Source of the DNA: JAICNG01 sp035249985 | GTDB lineage: Bacteria; Gemmatimonadota; Gemmatimonadetes; Gemmatimonadales; Gemmatimonadaceae | Assembly: GCA_035249985.1 (NCBI GenBank) | Contig: DATFFP010000028.1 | Coordinates: forward strand, 62,001 to 126,000 | Direction of reading: 5' to 3' | DNA length: 64,000 bases | Shown here: in pieces, positions 1-8,030 of the stretch | Numbering within the stretch: position 1 is the first letter of the stretch | How the letters are laid out: every line of letters begins with the position of its first letter | Made by a program: the position numbers and the translations under genes | The notes under the pieces: model-generated | What the model was told of the DNA's origin: nothing | What the model saw: the letters and a program-made list of their open reading frames with translations, nothing else | Database searches by the model: none

Positions 1-391
1 CATAGATCGACTTCGGAAAAGGGTTCCACCTCTGGAAGACCATTCCCACACGCTGACGCAACGACACGAGATCGGTGCCCGCCGCATAGATGTTCTCCCC
101 GTCGATCCGGATCTCGCCCTCGGTGCGCACACCGAGAATCAGCTCGTTGAGCCGATTGATCGAGCGCAGGAAGGTGGACTTCCCGCACCCGGACGGCCCG
201 ATGAGCGCAGTGATCGACCGCGACGGCAGCGTCAGGTTGATCGACTTGAGCGCCTGCTTCGCTCCGTACCAGAACGAAAAGTCGGTCGCGGTGATCGTAC
301 CTGGGTGAGTCGATTGCGGATTGCTGATTGCGGATTGCGCACGCGAGCGATCATCCGCCTGACGCCGTTGTGTTTCACCCGCAATCCGCAA
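1..391 (-). CDS. pstB: Phosphate ABC transporter ATP-binding protein PstB, second copy, partial
   Basis: The carboxyl end lies beyond the window edge. Family-like sequence begins at about 298 (TITATDFSFWYGAKQAL) and includes the Walker A motif GPSGCGKST and the Q-loop stretch GMVFQRWNPFPKSIY typical of PstB. It would energise phosphate import with PstA and PstC. It lies 3' of another complete pstB in the same orientation, so the operon carries two ATPases, as in some Firmicutes. There is no in-frame ATG or GTG upstream of the conserved part. The only usual start is a TTG at 391-389, inside the right arm of the palindrome at 312-407, which would add about 31 residues encoded by the palindrome. 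The start is therefore uncertain; the family call is not. Confidence 0.88.
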   Translation of the reverse strand, partial: MRIAGETQRRQADDRSRAQSAISNPQSTHPGTITATDFSFWYGAKQALKSINLTLPSRSITALIGPSGCGKSTFLRSINRLNELILGVRTEGEIRIDGENIYAAGTDLVSLRQRVGMVFQRWNPFPKSIY

Positions 392-407
392 TCCGTAATC
401 AGCAATC
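312..407. repeat. Inverted repeat with GATTGCG/GATTGCT word arms
   Basis: Left arm 312-339 and right arm 380-407 (28 bases each) pair with about four mismatches around a 40-base loop. Both arms are built from 7-base words GATTGCG and GATTGCT. The element fills the gap between the first pstB, whose stop is at 409-411, and the second pstB. It belongs to the style of gene-end palindromes seen throughout this window, but its word is not shared with the others. Confidence 0.8.
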
Positions 408-408
408 T

Positions 409-1236
409 TCATCCGAATCTCCCGGTGATGTAAGCCTCCGTCCGCTGATCCGCCGGCGTCGTGAACATCGCGCGCGTTGGTGCGGCTTCCACGAGCTCCC
501 CGCTCAGGAAGAACGCGGTCGTGTCGGAGACACGCGCGGCCTGCTGCATGTTGTGGGTCACGATCACGACCGTCATGTCCTTTCTGAGCTCGTAGAGTAG
601 CTCTTCCACGCGCTGCGTGCTGAGCGGGTCGAGCGAGGCCGTCGGCTCGTCCAGCAGGAGCACCCCCGGCTCCGTCGCCAGCGCGCGCGCGATGCACAAC
701 CGCTGCTGCTGGCCTCCGGAAAGACCGAGGGCGCTGCTATCGAGTCGATCGGCCACCTCGTCCCAGAGTGCCGCACGGCGCAAGGCACGCTCCACGATCG
801 CGTCGGTTTCCTTCCGTGACGGACGCTTGCTCAAGATCCGCAGCCCGGCGGCCACGTTGTCACGCACCGACATCGTCGGGAAGGGAGTCGGACGCTGAAA
901 GACCATCCCGATGTGCTGCCGCACCCGAATGGGGTTCGAGCCCTTGGCGTAGATGTCGGTTCCATCGAGGTGCACCCTCCCCGATACCCGCGCGCCGGGA
1001 ATGGTCTCGTGCATCCGATTGAGGCAGCGGAGGAACGTCGACTTCCCGCAGCCCGACGGGCCGATGATCGCCGTCACGCTGCAGTCCTCGAACGCCAGCG
1101 ACACGTTCTTGATCGCCTGCACGTCGACGAAGAACGCATCGAGGTTGTGCACCTCGACACGCGTGCGGACCTCACGCGTCGCCTGAGGGGCGGCCGCCGT
1201 CGGCGTCGGCGCGGTCACACGGACGTCGTCAGTCAC
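409..1236 (-). CDS. pstB: Phosphate ABC transporter ATP-binding protein PstB
   Basis: This is the cytoplasmic ATPase of the high-affinity phosphate importer PstSCAB. It has Walker A GPSGCGKST, Q-loop FQRPTPFPTMSVRDNV, ABC signature LSGGQQQRL and Walker B VLLLDEPTASLDP. The protein is 275 residues from a GTG start at 1236 that overlaps the pstA stop (GTGACTGA arrangement), which argues for translational coupling. A longer open frame extends upstream through pstA but has no family similarity there. About 20 extra residues before the usual PstB start are rich in Thr, Pro and Ala. Confidence 0.95.
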   Translation of the reverse strand: MTDDVRVTAPTPTAAAPQATREVRTRVEVHNLDAFFVDVQAIKNVSLAFEDCSVTAIIGPSGCGKSTFLRCLNRMHETIPGARVSGRVHLDGTDIYAKGSNPIRVRQHIGMVFQRPTPFPTMSVRDNVAAGLRILSKRPSRKETDAIVERALRRAALWDEVADRLDSSALGLSGGQQQRLCIARALATEPGVLLLDEPTASLDPLSTQRVEELLYELRKDMTVVIVTHNMQQAARVSDTTAFFLSGELVEAAPTRAMFTTPADQRTEAYITGRFG

Positions 1237-2161
1237 CCATCCCGCTGAACCGCGCACGGGTCGCGAAGCGGGCAGCGAGACTGATGAGGAAGACGAGGAG
1301 GATGAGGACGAGCGCTCCCGCCCAGGCGAGGGCATGCCACTCATCATAGGGGCTGACGGCATAGTTGAAGATCTGAAGGGGAAGCGCGGCAATCGGCTCG
1401 TTCAGACGAACCGACCAGAACTGATTGCCGAACGCGGTGAAGAGCAGGGGAGCGGTCTCGCCCGCAATGCGGGCGATCGCCACGAGCGCCCCGGTGACGA
1501 TACCCGCGGTCGCGGTGCGAAGCACGACGGTGACCGAGGTCCGCCAGCGCGTGTAGCCTAACGCCAGCGCCGCTTCACGAAGCGCGACCGGCACGATGCG
1601 AACCATCTCCTCGGTCGTGCGGGTGATCATCGGAATCATCATCGCCGCCAGGGCGACGCCGCCTGCCAGCGCCGAGAAGTGGCCCACGGGCCGTACCAGA
1701 AACTGCCACGCGAAGATCCCCATCACGATCGACGGGAGACCATTCAGCACGTCCGACAGGAATCGAACGACCGTCGCCAGCGGCGACCGCCGATACTCGG
1801 CGAGATACAATCCCGCACCCACGCCAATCGGCAGACCGATCGCCGTCGCAATGCCGATGAGGATGAGCGTCCCGACGATGGCGTTCGCGAGCCCACCTCC
1901 TGCCTCGCCGACCGGCTTCGGCATCTGGGTGAAGAAGTCGAGTGACAGGGCGCTCGCTCCTTCTCGGACCAGGTGCCAGAGGATGAAGATGAGCGGCAGC
2001 GTCGCGACGAGTGCGGCGGCGGCGAGGACCGCGGTCATGGCGGTGTTCGCCACGCGTCGGCGACGGACGCGGCGTCGCGTGCGCTCGGCGAACGCCCGCT
2101 GGCGCTGACTGGGCCGCGGCACGTGAGCGCCGGGTGAGCCCGGGGCGATCGACGTGCTCAT
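1229..2161 (-). CDS. pstA: Phosphate ABC transporter permease PstA
   Basis: This is an inner-membrane permease of the Pst importer, about 310 residues. After a basic cytoplasmic N-terminus (residues 15-40, many Arg) come hydrophobic helices beginning with NTAMTAVLAAAALVATLPLI, then the permease EAA-type loop REAALALGYTRWRTSVTVVL. The ATG at 2161 overlaps the pstC stop by four bases (ATGA), so it is preferred to an upstream start at 2203 lying inside pstC. It is co-transcribed with pstC and pstB. Confidence 0.94.
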   Translation of the reverse strand: MSTSIAPGSPGAHVPRPSQRQRAFAERTRRRVRRRRVANTAMTAVLAAAALVATLPLIFILWHLVREGASALSLDFFTQMPKPVGEAGGGLANAIVGTLILIGIATAIGLPIGVGAGLYLAEYRRSPLATVVRFLSDVLNGLPSIVMGIFAWQFLVRPVGHFSALAGGVALAAMMIPMITRTTEEMVRIVPVALREAALALGYTRWRTSVTVVLRTATAGIVTGALVAIARIAGETAPLLFTAFGNQFWSVRLNEPIAALPLQIFNYAVSPYDEWHALAWAGALVLILLVFLISLAARFATRARFSGMGD

Positions 2162-3147
2162 CGGGCCACTCCCGCTCCGCGCGTCACCCGCCACACCAGC
2201 CACCGCGCGATGGCGTTCACCACGAGCGTGAGGCAGAACAGCGTGAAGCCAACGGCCATCAGCGCCGAAAGGTGGAGATCGCCCGTCGCTTCGGCGAACT
2301 CGTTGGCGATGAGGGAGGCCATCGTATAGCCGGGTGCGAGCAGCGAGGCGCTGATGTCGTGCTTGTTGCCAATCAGCATCGTCACGGCCATGGTCTCACC
2401 GAGCGCGCGGCCCAGCCCGAGAATCACCCCGCCGAGGATGCCTGAGCGCGCATACGGAAGCACGGCGCCGCGAATCGCTTCCCATCGCGTGGCGCCGAGC
2501 GCCAGCGCGGCCTCACGCTGAGAGCGCGGGACAGCGAGGAGCACCTCCCGCGACACCGATGAGATGTACGGCAGCACCATGATCGCGAGGATGATTCCCG
2601 CCGCGAGCATGCTGGGCCCGTAGGCCGGGCCGCTGAACAACGGCGTCGAGCCGAGATGCAGCGTGTCGCGCAGGAAAGGCATCAGGTACTCGCGCAGGAT
2701 CGGCAGCAGTACGAAAATGCCCCACAGGCCGTAGACGACGCTGGGAATCGCGGCGAGCAGATCCACGAAGAACGCGACCGGCTGGCGCAGCCAGGGCGGC
2801 GCGAGCTCGGATAGAAACAGCGCGACGCCCAGGGCAAGCGGTGTCGCGATGAGGAGCGCGAGAATCGACGACACGATCGTCCCGTAGATTGCCGGCGCAG
2901 CGCCAAAGACGCCGCGAACCGGATCCCAGGTGCTCGATGCGAGAAACCCCGGTCCGAACTCGCGGAAGGCCGGCCACCCGGCGATCCCGATTTCCCAGGC
3001 GATGAGCAGGAGCAGAATCGGCACGCATACCGCGAAGGCGGTGATGGCGATGCGATAGGCTCGATCTCCGAGATTCGCCCCGGACAGGCGGGCGCCGAGA
3101 CCCTCCTCTTCCTCCGCGACGACGTCTCGAGCGCCGCCGTCCGTCAC
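2158..3147 (-). CDS. pstC: Phosphate ABC transporter permease PstC
   Basis: This is the partner permease of PstA, 329 residues, with hydrophobic segments from about residue 33 (IAITAFAVCVPILLLLIAW) onward and the conserved cytoplasmic loop REAALALGATRWEAIRGAVL that contacts PstB. The Met-Thr start is a GTG at 3147 overlapping the pstS stop (GTGA). The second half contains GETMAVTMLIGN, a typical PstC stretch. Confidence 0.95.
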   Translation of the reverse strand: MTDGGARDVVAEEEEGLGARLSGANLGDRAYRIAITAFAVCVPILLLLIAWEIGIAGWPAFREFGPGFLASSTWDPVRGVFGAAPAIYGTIVSSILALLIATPLALGVALFLSELAPPWLRQPVAFFVDLLAAIPSVVYGLWGIFVLLPILREYLMPFLRDTLHLGSTPLFSGPAYGPSMLAAGIILAIMVLPYISSVSREVLLAVPRSQREAALALGATRWEAIRGAVLPYARSGILGGVILGLGRALGETMAVTMLIGNKHDISASLLAPGYTMASLIANEFAEATGDLHLSALMAVGFTLFCLTLVVNAIARWLVWRVTRGAGVAR

Positions 3148-4220
3148 GCGCGCGCGCCGATCGCCACCGTGCTCAGACGCTGCTCGAGGCGCGCCACCAT
3201 CTCCTGCGGCAGCGGCGCGTAGTCGAGTGCCGCGGCCGACGGGCCTCCTTCGCGGAGCGCCCAGCGCAGAAAGTCGACCAACTTCTGACCCTTGTCGGCG
3301 TCAGGCTGCTCCCGGTAGAGGATGATCCAGGTGAATGACGCGATCGGGTAGGCACCACGTCCCGGCGCATTCACGATGGAAATCCGGTAGTCGGTGTCTT
3401 CCGGCAGCCGCGCCATGACCCCCGCCGCCGCCGCTGTGACCGATTCGATCGTGGGCGTCACGAACTCGCCCGAGGAATTCTGCATGTTCGCGAAGGGCAG
3501 GCGGTTCTGCTTCGCGTACGCGAGCTCGACGTAACCGATCGATCCCGGCGTCTGCTTCACCTGGCCCGCGACACCTTCATTCCCCTTCGCGCCCAACCCC
3601 GCCGGCCACTGCACTTCCTTCCCGGTTCCTGGACCACCCTTCCAGGCGGGACTCACGTTGCTGAGGTAATCGGTGAAGATGTAGGTCGTCCCGCTCCCGT
3701 CGGAGCGGTGAACGACGAGGATATCGGTGTTAGGCAGCGGGGCGTCGGCATTCAGTGCGGCGAGGCGCGCATCGTTCCAGCGGCGAATGCGTCCCAGGAA
3801 GATGTCGGCGAGCACTTCGCCGGTGAGCTTGAGAGGCTGGGAGATGCCGGGCACGTTGTAGGTGGCGACGACGGCGCCCATGACGGTGGGGATGTGGAGG
3901 ATCGCGCCACCCTTGGCGCTGGCCAACTCGGTGTCGCTCATCGGGCTGTCGGTGGCGCCGAAATCGACCGTGCCCTCGGTGAGCTGCCGAATTCCCCCGC
4001 CGGAGCCGATCGACTGGTAGTTGATCTTCACGCCGGTCTGTGTGGCGTAGTCGCTGAACCACTTCGAGTAGATCGGATAAGGAAAGGTTGCTCCCGCGCC
4101 GGTCAGGGCGACGCGTGACGAGCCGCTCACGCTTCCCGAGGCGGTGTCGCCACTCTGCCGGTCGGACGGAGCGCATGCCGCGACGCCGACCGCAAGTAGG
4201 GCAATGAGGTTTCGCTTCAC
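3144..4220 (-). CDS. pstS: Phosphate-binding lipoprotein PstS
   Basis: This is the substrate-binding component that captures phosphate in the periplasm. It starts with a lipoprotein signal peptide (VKRNLIALLAVGVAAC, with the lipobox Cys about residue 16), then the PstS signature GAGATFPYPIYSKWF and the ligand regions IGSGGGIRQL, DFGATDSPMSD and HRSDGSGTTYIFTDYLS. I chose the GTG at 4220 because a GGAG lies six bases upstream and the peptide then starts with Val-Lys-Arg. An in-frame ATG at 4232 would add only four residues and has no ribosome-binding site. A Pho-box-like repeat lies at 4293-4310. It is the first gene of pstSCABB. Confidence 0.95.
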   Translation of the reverse strand: MKRNLIALLAVGVAACAPSDRQSGDTASGSVSGSSRVALTGAGATFPYPIYSKWFSDYATQTGVKINYQSIGSGGGIRQLTEGTVDFGATDSPMSDTELASAKGGAILHIPTVMGAVVATYNVPGISQPLKLTGEVLADIFLGRIRRWNDARLAALNADAPLPNTDILVVHRSDGSGTTYIFTDYLSNVSPAWKGGPGTGKEVQWPAGLGAKGNEGVAGQVKQTPGSIGYVELAYAKQNRLPFANMQNSSGEFVTPTIESVTAAAAGVMARLPEDTDYRISIVNAPGRGAYPIASFTWIILYREQPDADKGQKLVDFLRWALREGGPSAAALDYAPLPQEMVARLEQRLSTVAIGARA

Positions 4221-4292
4221 TGTGAGCTCCATAAGGAGGATGTACTGCTATCGAAAGTTAGGCCCGAGCCGCTGGCGGCCCCGCGGGGGCTC

Positions 4293-4310
4293 CGTAACGG
4301 CTTCGTCACA
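4293..4310 (-). promoter_or_regulatory. Predicted Pho box upstream of pstS
   Basis: Reading on the minus strand, two 7-base units TGTGACG and CGTTACG are separated by AAGC, the 11-base period expected for PhoB half-sites. The box ends about 73 bases before the pstS start. The same AAGC spacer and near-identical units occur at 8013-8030. PhoB is encoded 8 kb away in the same block. Binding is inference. Confidence 0.55.
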
Positions 4311-4320
4311 ACGCGCTGGA

Positions 4321-5514
4321 TCAGAAGCTGGCGACGAGGTGCGCGAACCAGGTCTTCGTGGGGACGCCGGGTGCTCCGTCGCGCGGTAGCAGCTGCTGGT
4401 AGTCGGCCGCCATGGAGAGCCGCGACGTCAGGTCCCAGACGAGTCCGGCAATGATGAACCGCTGGGCCGGTGCGGCGTCGTCGTTGATTCGCGCGCGATC
4501 GTACCGCAGGACGGCGGCGAGGGGGCTTCGTGTGGCCGGCGTCATGATCTCGAGCGGGCGCACGACTGCGAAGGCGGAGACGAGCGTGCTCGTGCTGTCG
4601 ATGAGCGTCCGTGGACTGACGGCGGTGTTGCTTCCCGACTCACCTTCCTCGATCCGCCTCGCGTACTCCGCGCCCACGGTCAGCCGTCGGTCGCGCACTC
4701 CGGCGAACACACCCCACCGGTCGCGCTGGAGGCCTTCGCTCACCGGGCCGACCTGTCCCGCGCCCCCGCTCACGAATCGTGACGCAATCGCGCCCTTGTA
4801 GCCCCACACCGAGACGGCCGTCCCTTGCAGGAAGCCCGAACCCGATGCGAAGGGTGTGAACGTCAGGCGAACGGCGGCATCCTTGAACCGGTCGGTCTCG
4901 CGAGCAGAGTAGCCCGGCCCGTTGGTGATGGTCGCGTAGATCTCGCCTCGCTTGCCCGGGAGGCCGACCTGTGCGGCAAGGCCCAGGTCCGCCGACTGGA
5001 AGAAGCCATTGAGCTCGAGCGCGCTGCGAGCGATCCATCGTGGCCAGAACGATTCGACGTGCTCGATGACGACCGTCTGCAGCATGCCGAGCCGAGCCGC
5101 TGCCGTGAATCCACTGCCGCCGCGCAGCGCGTCGTACTGCACGTATGCGTACTTCGCGCGGAACGCCCAGCCGCGATAGAACGCGTCGCCGGGCGCGCTG
5201 GTATTCTGGAAGACGTCGGCGGTGATGCGCACGCTCGCGCGCTCGCCGGCCGGCATTCGAAAGGTGAGATACGCGCGCTCGACATCGAAGCGGTTCTGGG
5301 CGCGTGCGCCGCGGTCGGTGCGGTAGCTCCAGTTCGCGAAGATGACCCCGGAGAAATCGAGCTGCGGCGTCTTCGCAGCATCAGCCGGCTTGGGCACCTC
5401 GGCAGGCCGCGTGGTGTCGGCGCGTGCGATACTGTCGGGCCGCTGTGCAAGCACGGCCACGGGAAGCAGCCCGCAGAAAATCAGTGCGACGGGTATGCAA
5501 TGGTAACCTGGCAT
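4321..5514 (-). CDS. Outer-membrane porin, phosphate-selective porin O/P-like
   Basis: The protein is 397 residues with a Sec signal peptide (MPGYHCIPVALIFCGLLPVAVLAQ). The body consists of alternating strands rich in aromatic residues, such as LDFSGVIFANWSYRTDR and NRFDVERAYLTFRMPAGE, and ends in FAHLVASF with the terminal Phe usual for outer-membrane barrels. This pattern resembles phosphate-selective porins O and P. It probably provides passive entry of phosphate for the Pst system next to it. A Pho-box-like repeat at 5624-5641 precedes it. An upstream ATG at 5577 is less likely because the signal peptide begins at 5514. Confidence 0.75.
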   Translation of the reverse strand: MPGYHCIPVALIFCGLLPVAVLAQRPDSIARADTTRPAEVPKPADAAKTPQLDFSGVIFANWSYRTDRGARAQNRFDVERAYLTFRMPAGERASVRITADVFQNTSAPGDAFYRGWAFRAKYAYVQYDALRGGSGFTAAARLGMLQTVVIEHVESFWPRWIARSALELNGFFQSADLGLAAQVGLPGKRGEIYATITNGPGYSARETDRFKDAAVRLTFTPFASGSGFLQGTAVSVWGYKGAIASRFVSGGAGQVGPVSEGLQRDRWGVFAGVRDRRLTVGAEYARRIEEGESGSNTAVSPRTLIDSTSTLVSAFAVVRPLEIMTPATRSPLAAVLRYDRARINDDAAPAQRFIIAGLVWDLTSRLSMAADYQQLLPRDGAPGVPTKTWFAHLVASF

Positions 5515-5623
5515 GACCGAGGTCTCGAGTGGGCTCAGACGCCGCGACGGAGTGTCGGAGGCGCGCTCGCGCATCAAGACTACCGGTCAGTGCCCAACGC
5601 GGATGGGCCCCCGTGTATCGGAA

Positions 5624-5641
5624 CGGTAACAGCGCGTTACA
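5624..5641 (-). promoter_or_regulatory. Predicted Pho box upstream of the porin gene
   Basis: On the minus strand the units TGTAACG and GTTACCG are separated by CGCT, matching the layout of the box before pstS. The TAA stop of the preceding lipoprotein gene lies inside the first unit (5637-5639), so the signal overlaps the end of that gene. It lies about 110 bases before the porin start. Confidence 0.45.
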
Positions 5642-6227
5642 AATCGTTGGCGGCGGTGACCAGCTTGAACCGGCCGTCTCGCTCCAGGATGCTGCCGAAC
5701 AGCCGCAGCGAGATGTCGCTTCCATCTTCCTGTTCGAGTGACACGACGCAGCCATTCCAGAGGCGATTGGCGCCTTGGACTACAGGAAGGCTCGCGCAGT
5801 CGAGGTCGCGAAACACGATCGGACGGCCCCCATGGCTTGCGAGCGCGCGCCGGATCCCTGCCAGGCTGTTGCCTTCGAGCTCGAACCACGCGATCCCGGC
5901 GGGAAGCTCGTAAGGCGGTAGCGAGACAGGGTTCTCCGGATAGTACAGCCACGCGAACTCGGCGCGGGTCATCAACGTGCGCGCGACACCCGGCACGTCG
6001 TTCGCGCCGACCGCGGCGACGAAGGCGCGCGCGACAGCGTCCTTGCTCTCGAATGCAGGCGCGAGGAGCTCGACCGGAGCCAGCCCCGTACGGAACCGGC
6101 GGAGCGACTCCGCAGCCGAATGAAGCGTGTCGGCCGGTGGCTCCCTGGGCGTGTGCGCATCGGAGCGCGAGCAGGCACTGCTCGCCGTGAAAGCGGCGAG
6201 CAGTGCGAGCGCGATGGTGCGACGCAT
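5637..6227 (-). CDS. Small lipoprotein of unknown function in the phosphate block
   Basis: A 196-residue protein with a lipoprotein signal (MRRTIALALLAAFTASSAC, Cys about residue 19). The mature part has no motif I recognise. It has a predicted helical middle (KDAVARAFVAAVGANDV) and a C-terminal half rich in beta-type sequence. The ATG at 6227 overlaps the TGA of the gene before it by one base, so the two are coupled and are probably made together in the periplasm. Function unknown; the location suggests a role under phosphate limitation. Confidence 0.8.
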   Translation of the reverse strand: MRRTIALALLAAFTASSACSRSDAHTPREPPADTLHSAAESLRRFRTGLAPVELLAPAFESKDAVARAFVAAVGANDVPGVARTLMTRAEFAWLYYPENPVSLPPYELPAGIAWFELEGNSLAGIRRALASHGGRPIVFRDLDCASLPVVQGANRLWNGCVVSLEQEDGSDISLRLFGSILERDGRFKLVTAANDL

Positions 6228-7927
6228 CAATTGGTCACGTGCGCCGTCCAGCCTTCCCACCACTTGTTCGAGCCCTGCGGGCTCGCGGCGCCTCGATACG
6301 ACGTCGCCAGGAGCGAAGTCGCGCCGAAGAAGTTGGTGACGCGCGCGCTTATGCGAGCGGGGAACGTCGTCAGCCCTCCAGTGGCGGCGGATCCCGCGGC
6401 CACTGGAGTGAAATCGAGGTTCGGTCCGCTGACACTCGCGAACAGCGTGGTGGCTGCTCCAGCCGTGGCCGTCATGCCGTTGGCCGCAAACTTCGCTTCC
6501 TGTCCGAAGCTCGATCCGTCCGGATCGTAGTTGGCGCCATTCTCGGCCAGCGCGAGATAGCCGATGTACAGGCTGTCGCGAAGGCGGAGCGAATCAGTAA
6601 AGGCATCACGAACGTTGATCGCGCGCCCGGGCCAGCGGGCGATGGCACCGTTCACGAATACACCCCCCGTCCCGCGCCGCGCAACCAGAGCGTTCCCGTC
6701 GACTGGAAAACCTGCAAGGGTGCCGGGCCCGATCACCGTGAAGTTCGCGAACACCGGTAGCGAGAAGGGCTCACTGGTCCCGGTCGCGGCAACCGTGCAT
6801 CCAGCGACCCCCGGGTCGCATCCATCGCCCTCGAAGGCGCGCGGATCGCCCGACAACGTGCCCGCACCCGTGCGAGGCGTTAGGCGGGTGGACTGATAGG
6901 CGATGAGGAATTGGTTGCGGCCGCGGTACCCCTCGGTCCAGTCGAAGTGATCATCGCCCGATTCGTACGACACGAGATATCGTCCGTCGACGGCCCCACC
7001 CCACCACTCGAACGAATCATCCAGCCCGGCGAGTGCCTGGACGTACTCGAGGGTCGTGCCCCGACCAACGGCGTACATGGAGAGGGAGTTCAGCTCCTGG
7101 CCATTGCCGCTCGAGATGTCGTATCCCGCGAACTCGATGCGGACGAACCGCAGCGATCCGCTCGAGTCGTTGTTGTCGCTGCCACCGGCATAGTTCTCCG
7201 AGACACCCGCGGGGCCTTCAGTGAGTATCGGGTTCGCGGTGCGGTTGATCACGCCGCGTCCGATGATCACGATTCCGCCCCAGTCACCGGGCTTGCGATT
7301 CGGCGCCTCCCGCTGCGACGTGAACACGATCGGATGCTCCCGCGTGCCGTTGGCTTCCAGGCGCGCGCCGCGCAGCACGTACAGCGAGCTTCCAACGGTG
7401 TTCGTGTCACCGACGATCTTCGTGCCGGGCTGGATGGTGAGCGTGACGTTCGGCGCGACCTTCACGAAACCTCTCAGCACGTACACGGTATCGGCGTACA
7501 GGGTGCGATTCGCGGCGATCGGGTTCGTGCCATCGAGTATCGCCTGTGCTCGGCCCGCCTGAAGCGTCGTGACGTCGCGATCGGCGCTGAATGCGCTTGT
7601 GTCGCCGCCACGTACCGATGCCACGCGATAGCGATACGCCGTGTTGGGCTCGAGACCGGTGTCGTCGAAGCTGTTGCTGTTTGGCGTGCCGACTGTGGCG
7701 TACGTTCCGGCCGCGCCCGGCGCCCGTTGCACCAGGTAGGACGTCGCGGCACTGACCGCGTCGAACGTGACACGCACCGCGGTCGCCGAGGTTGCCGAGA
7801 CGACCACGTTGGGCGGGGTCGGCGGACGCACCGGCTGGACGGGATCATCATCGCCACACGCTCCTGCCAGCACGGAGGTCGCGAGCAGCGCCGCGGTCGC
7901 CGTCACCCGGTTGAACGACACGATCAT
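6227..7927 (-). CDS. Secreted lipoprotein with fibronectin type III domain and repetitive beta-strand region
   Basis: The protein is 566 residues. It has a lipoprotein signal (MIVSFNRVTATAALLATSVLAGAC) followed by one FN3 domain at about residues 35-120 (PPNVVVSATSATAVRVTFD to AYRYRVASVRGGDTSAFS). The rest is a Gly- and Asn-rich region with strand repeats (LRGFVKVAPNVTLTIQPGTKI, GDWGGIVIIGRGVIN) resembling right-handed beta-helix surface proteins that often accompany TonB receptors. The ATG at 7927 has a GAGG sequence upstream; other in-frame starts lie 5' of it. It is preceded by a three-unit Pho-box-like repeat and followed by the coupled small lipoprotein. It may be a surface substrate-binding partner of the TonB receptor encoded next to it. 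Confidence 0.78.
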   Translation of the reverse strand: MIVSFNRVTATAALLATSVLAGACGDDDPVQPVRPPTPPNVVVSATSATAVRVTFDAVSAATSYLVQRAPGAAGTYATVGTPNSNSFDDTGLEPNTAYRYRVASVRGGDTSAFSADRDVTTLQAGRAQAILDGTNPIAANRTLYADTVYVLRGFVKVAPNVTLTIQPGTKIVGDTNTVGSSLYVLRGARLEANGTREHPIVFTSQREAPNRKPGDWGGIVIIGRGVINRTANPILTEGPAGVSENYAGGSDNNDSSGSLRFVRIEFAGYDISSGNGQELNSLSMYAVGRGTTLEYVQALAGLDDSFEWWGGAVDGRYLVSYESGDDHFDWTEGYRGRNQFLIAYQSTRLTPRTGAGTLSGDPRAFEGDGCDPGVAGCTVAATGTSEPFSLPVFANFTVIGPGTLAGFPVDGNALVARRGTGGVFVNGAIARWPGRAINVRDAFTDSLRLRDSLYIGYLALAENGANYDPDGSSFGQEAKFAANGMTATAGAATTLFASVSGPNLDFTPVAAGSAATGGLTTFPARISARVTNFFGATSLLATSYRGAASPQGSNKWWEGWTAHVTN

Positions 7928-8001
7928 GCTGAGGCCTCTCGAGGAAATCGTTGGTGTATGTGTTGTCATGAGTGCATCGTAGGCCTCTCCCGTCATCGGC
8001 C

Positions 8002-8030
8002 GAGCACGGATCGGTCACGGCTTCGTCACG
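8002..8030 (-). promoter_or_regulatory. Predicted three-unit Pho box upstream of the FN3 lipoprotein
   Basis: On the minus strand three direct 7-base units CGTGACG, CGTGACC and CGTGCTC occur at 11-base spacing with spacers AAGC and GATC. The first unit overlaps the stop of the TonB receptor gene (8026-8028). This is the clearest of the four copies in the phosphate block. Confidence 0.55.
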
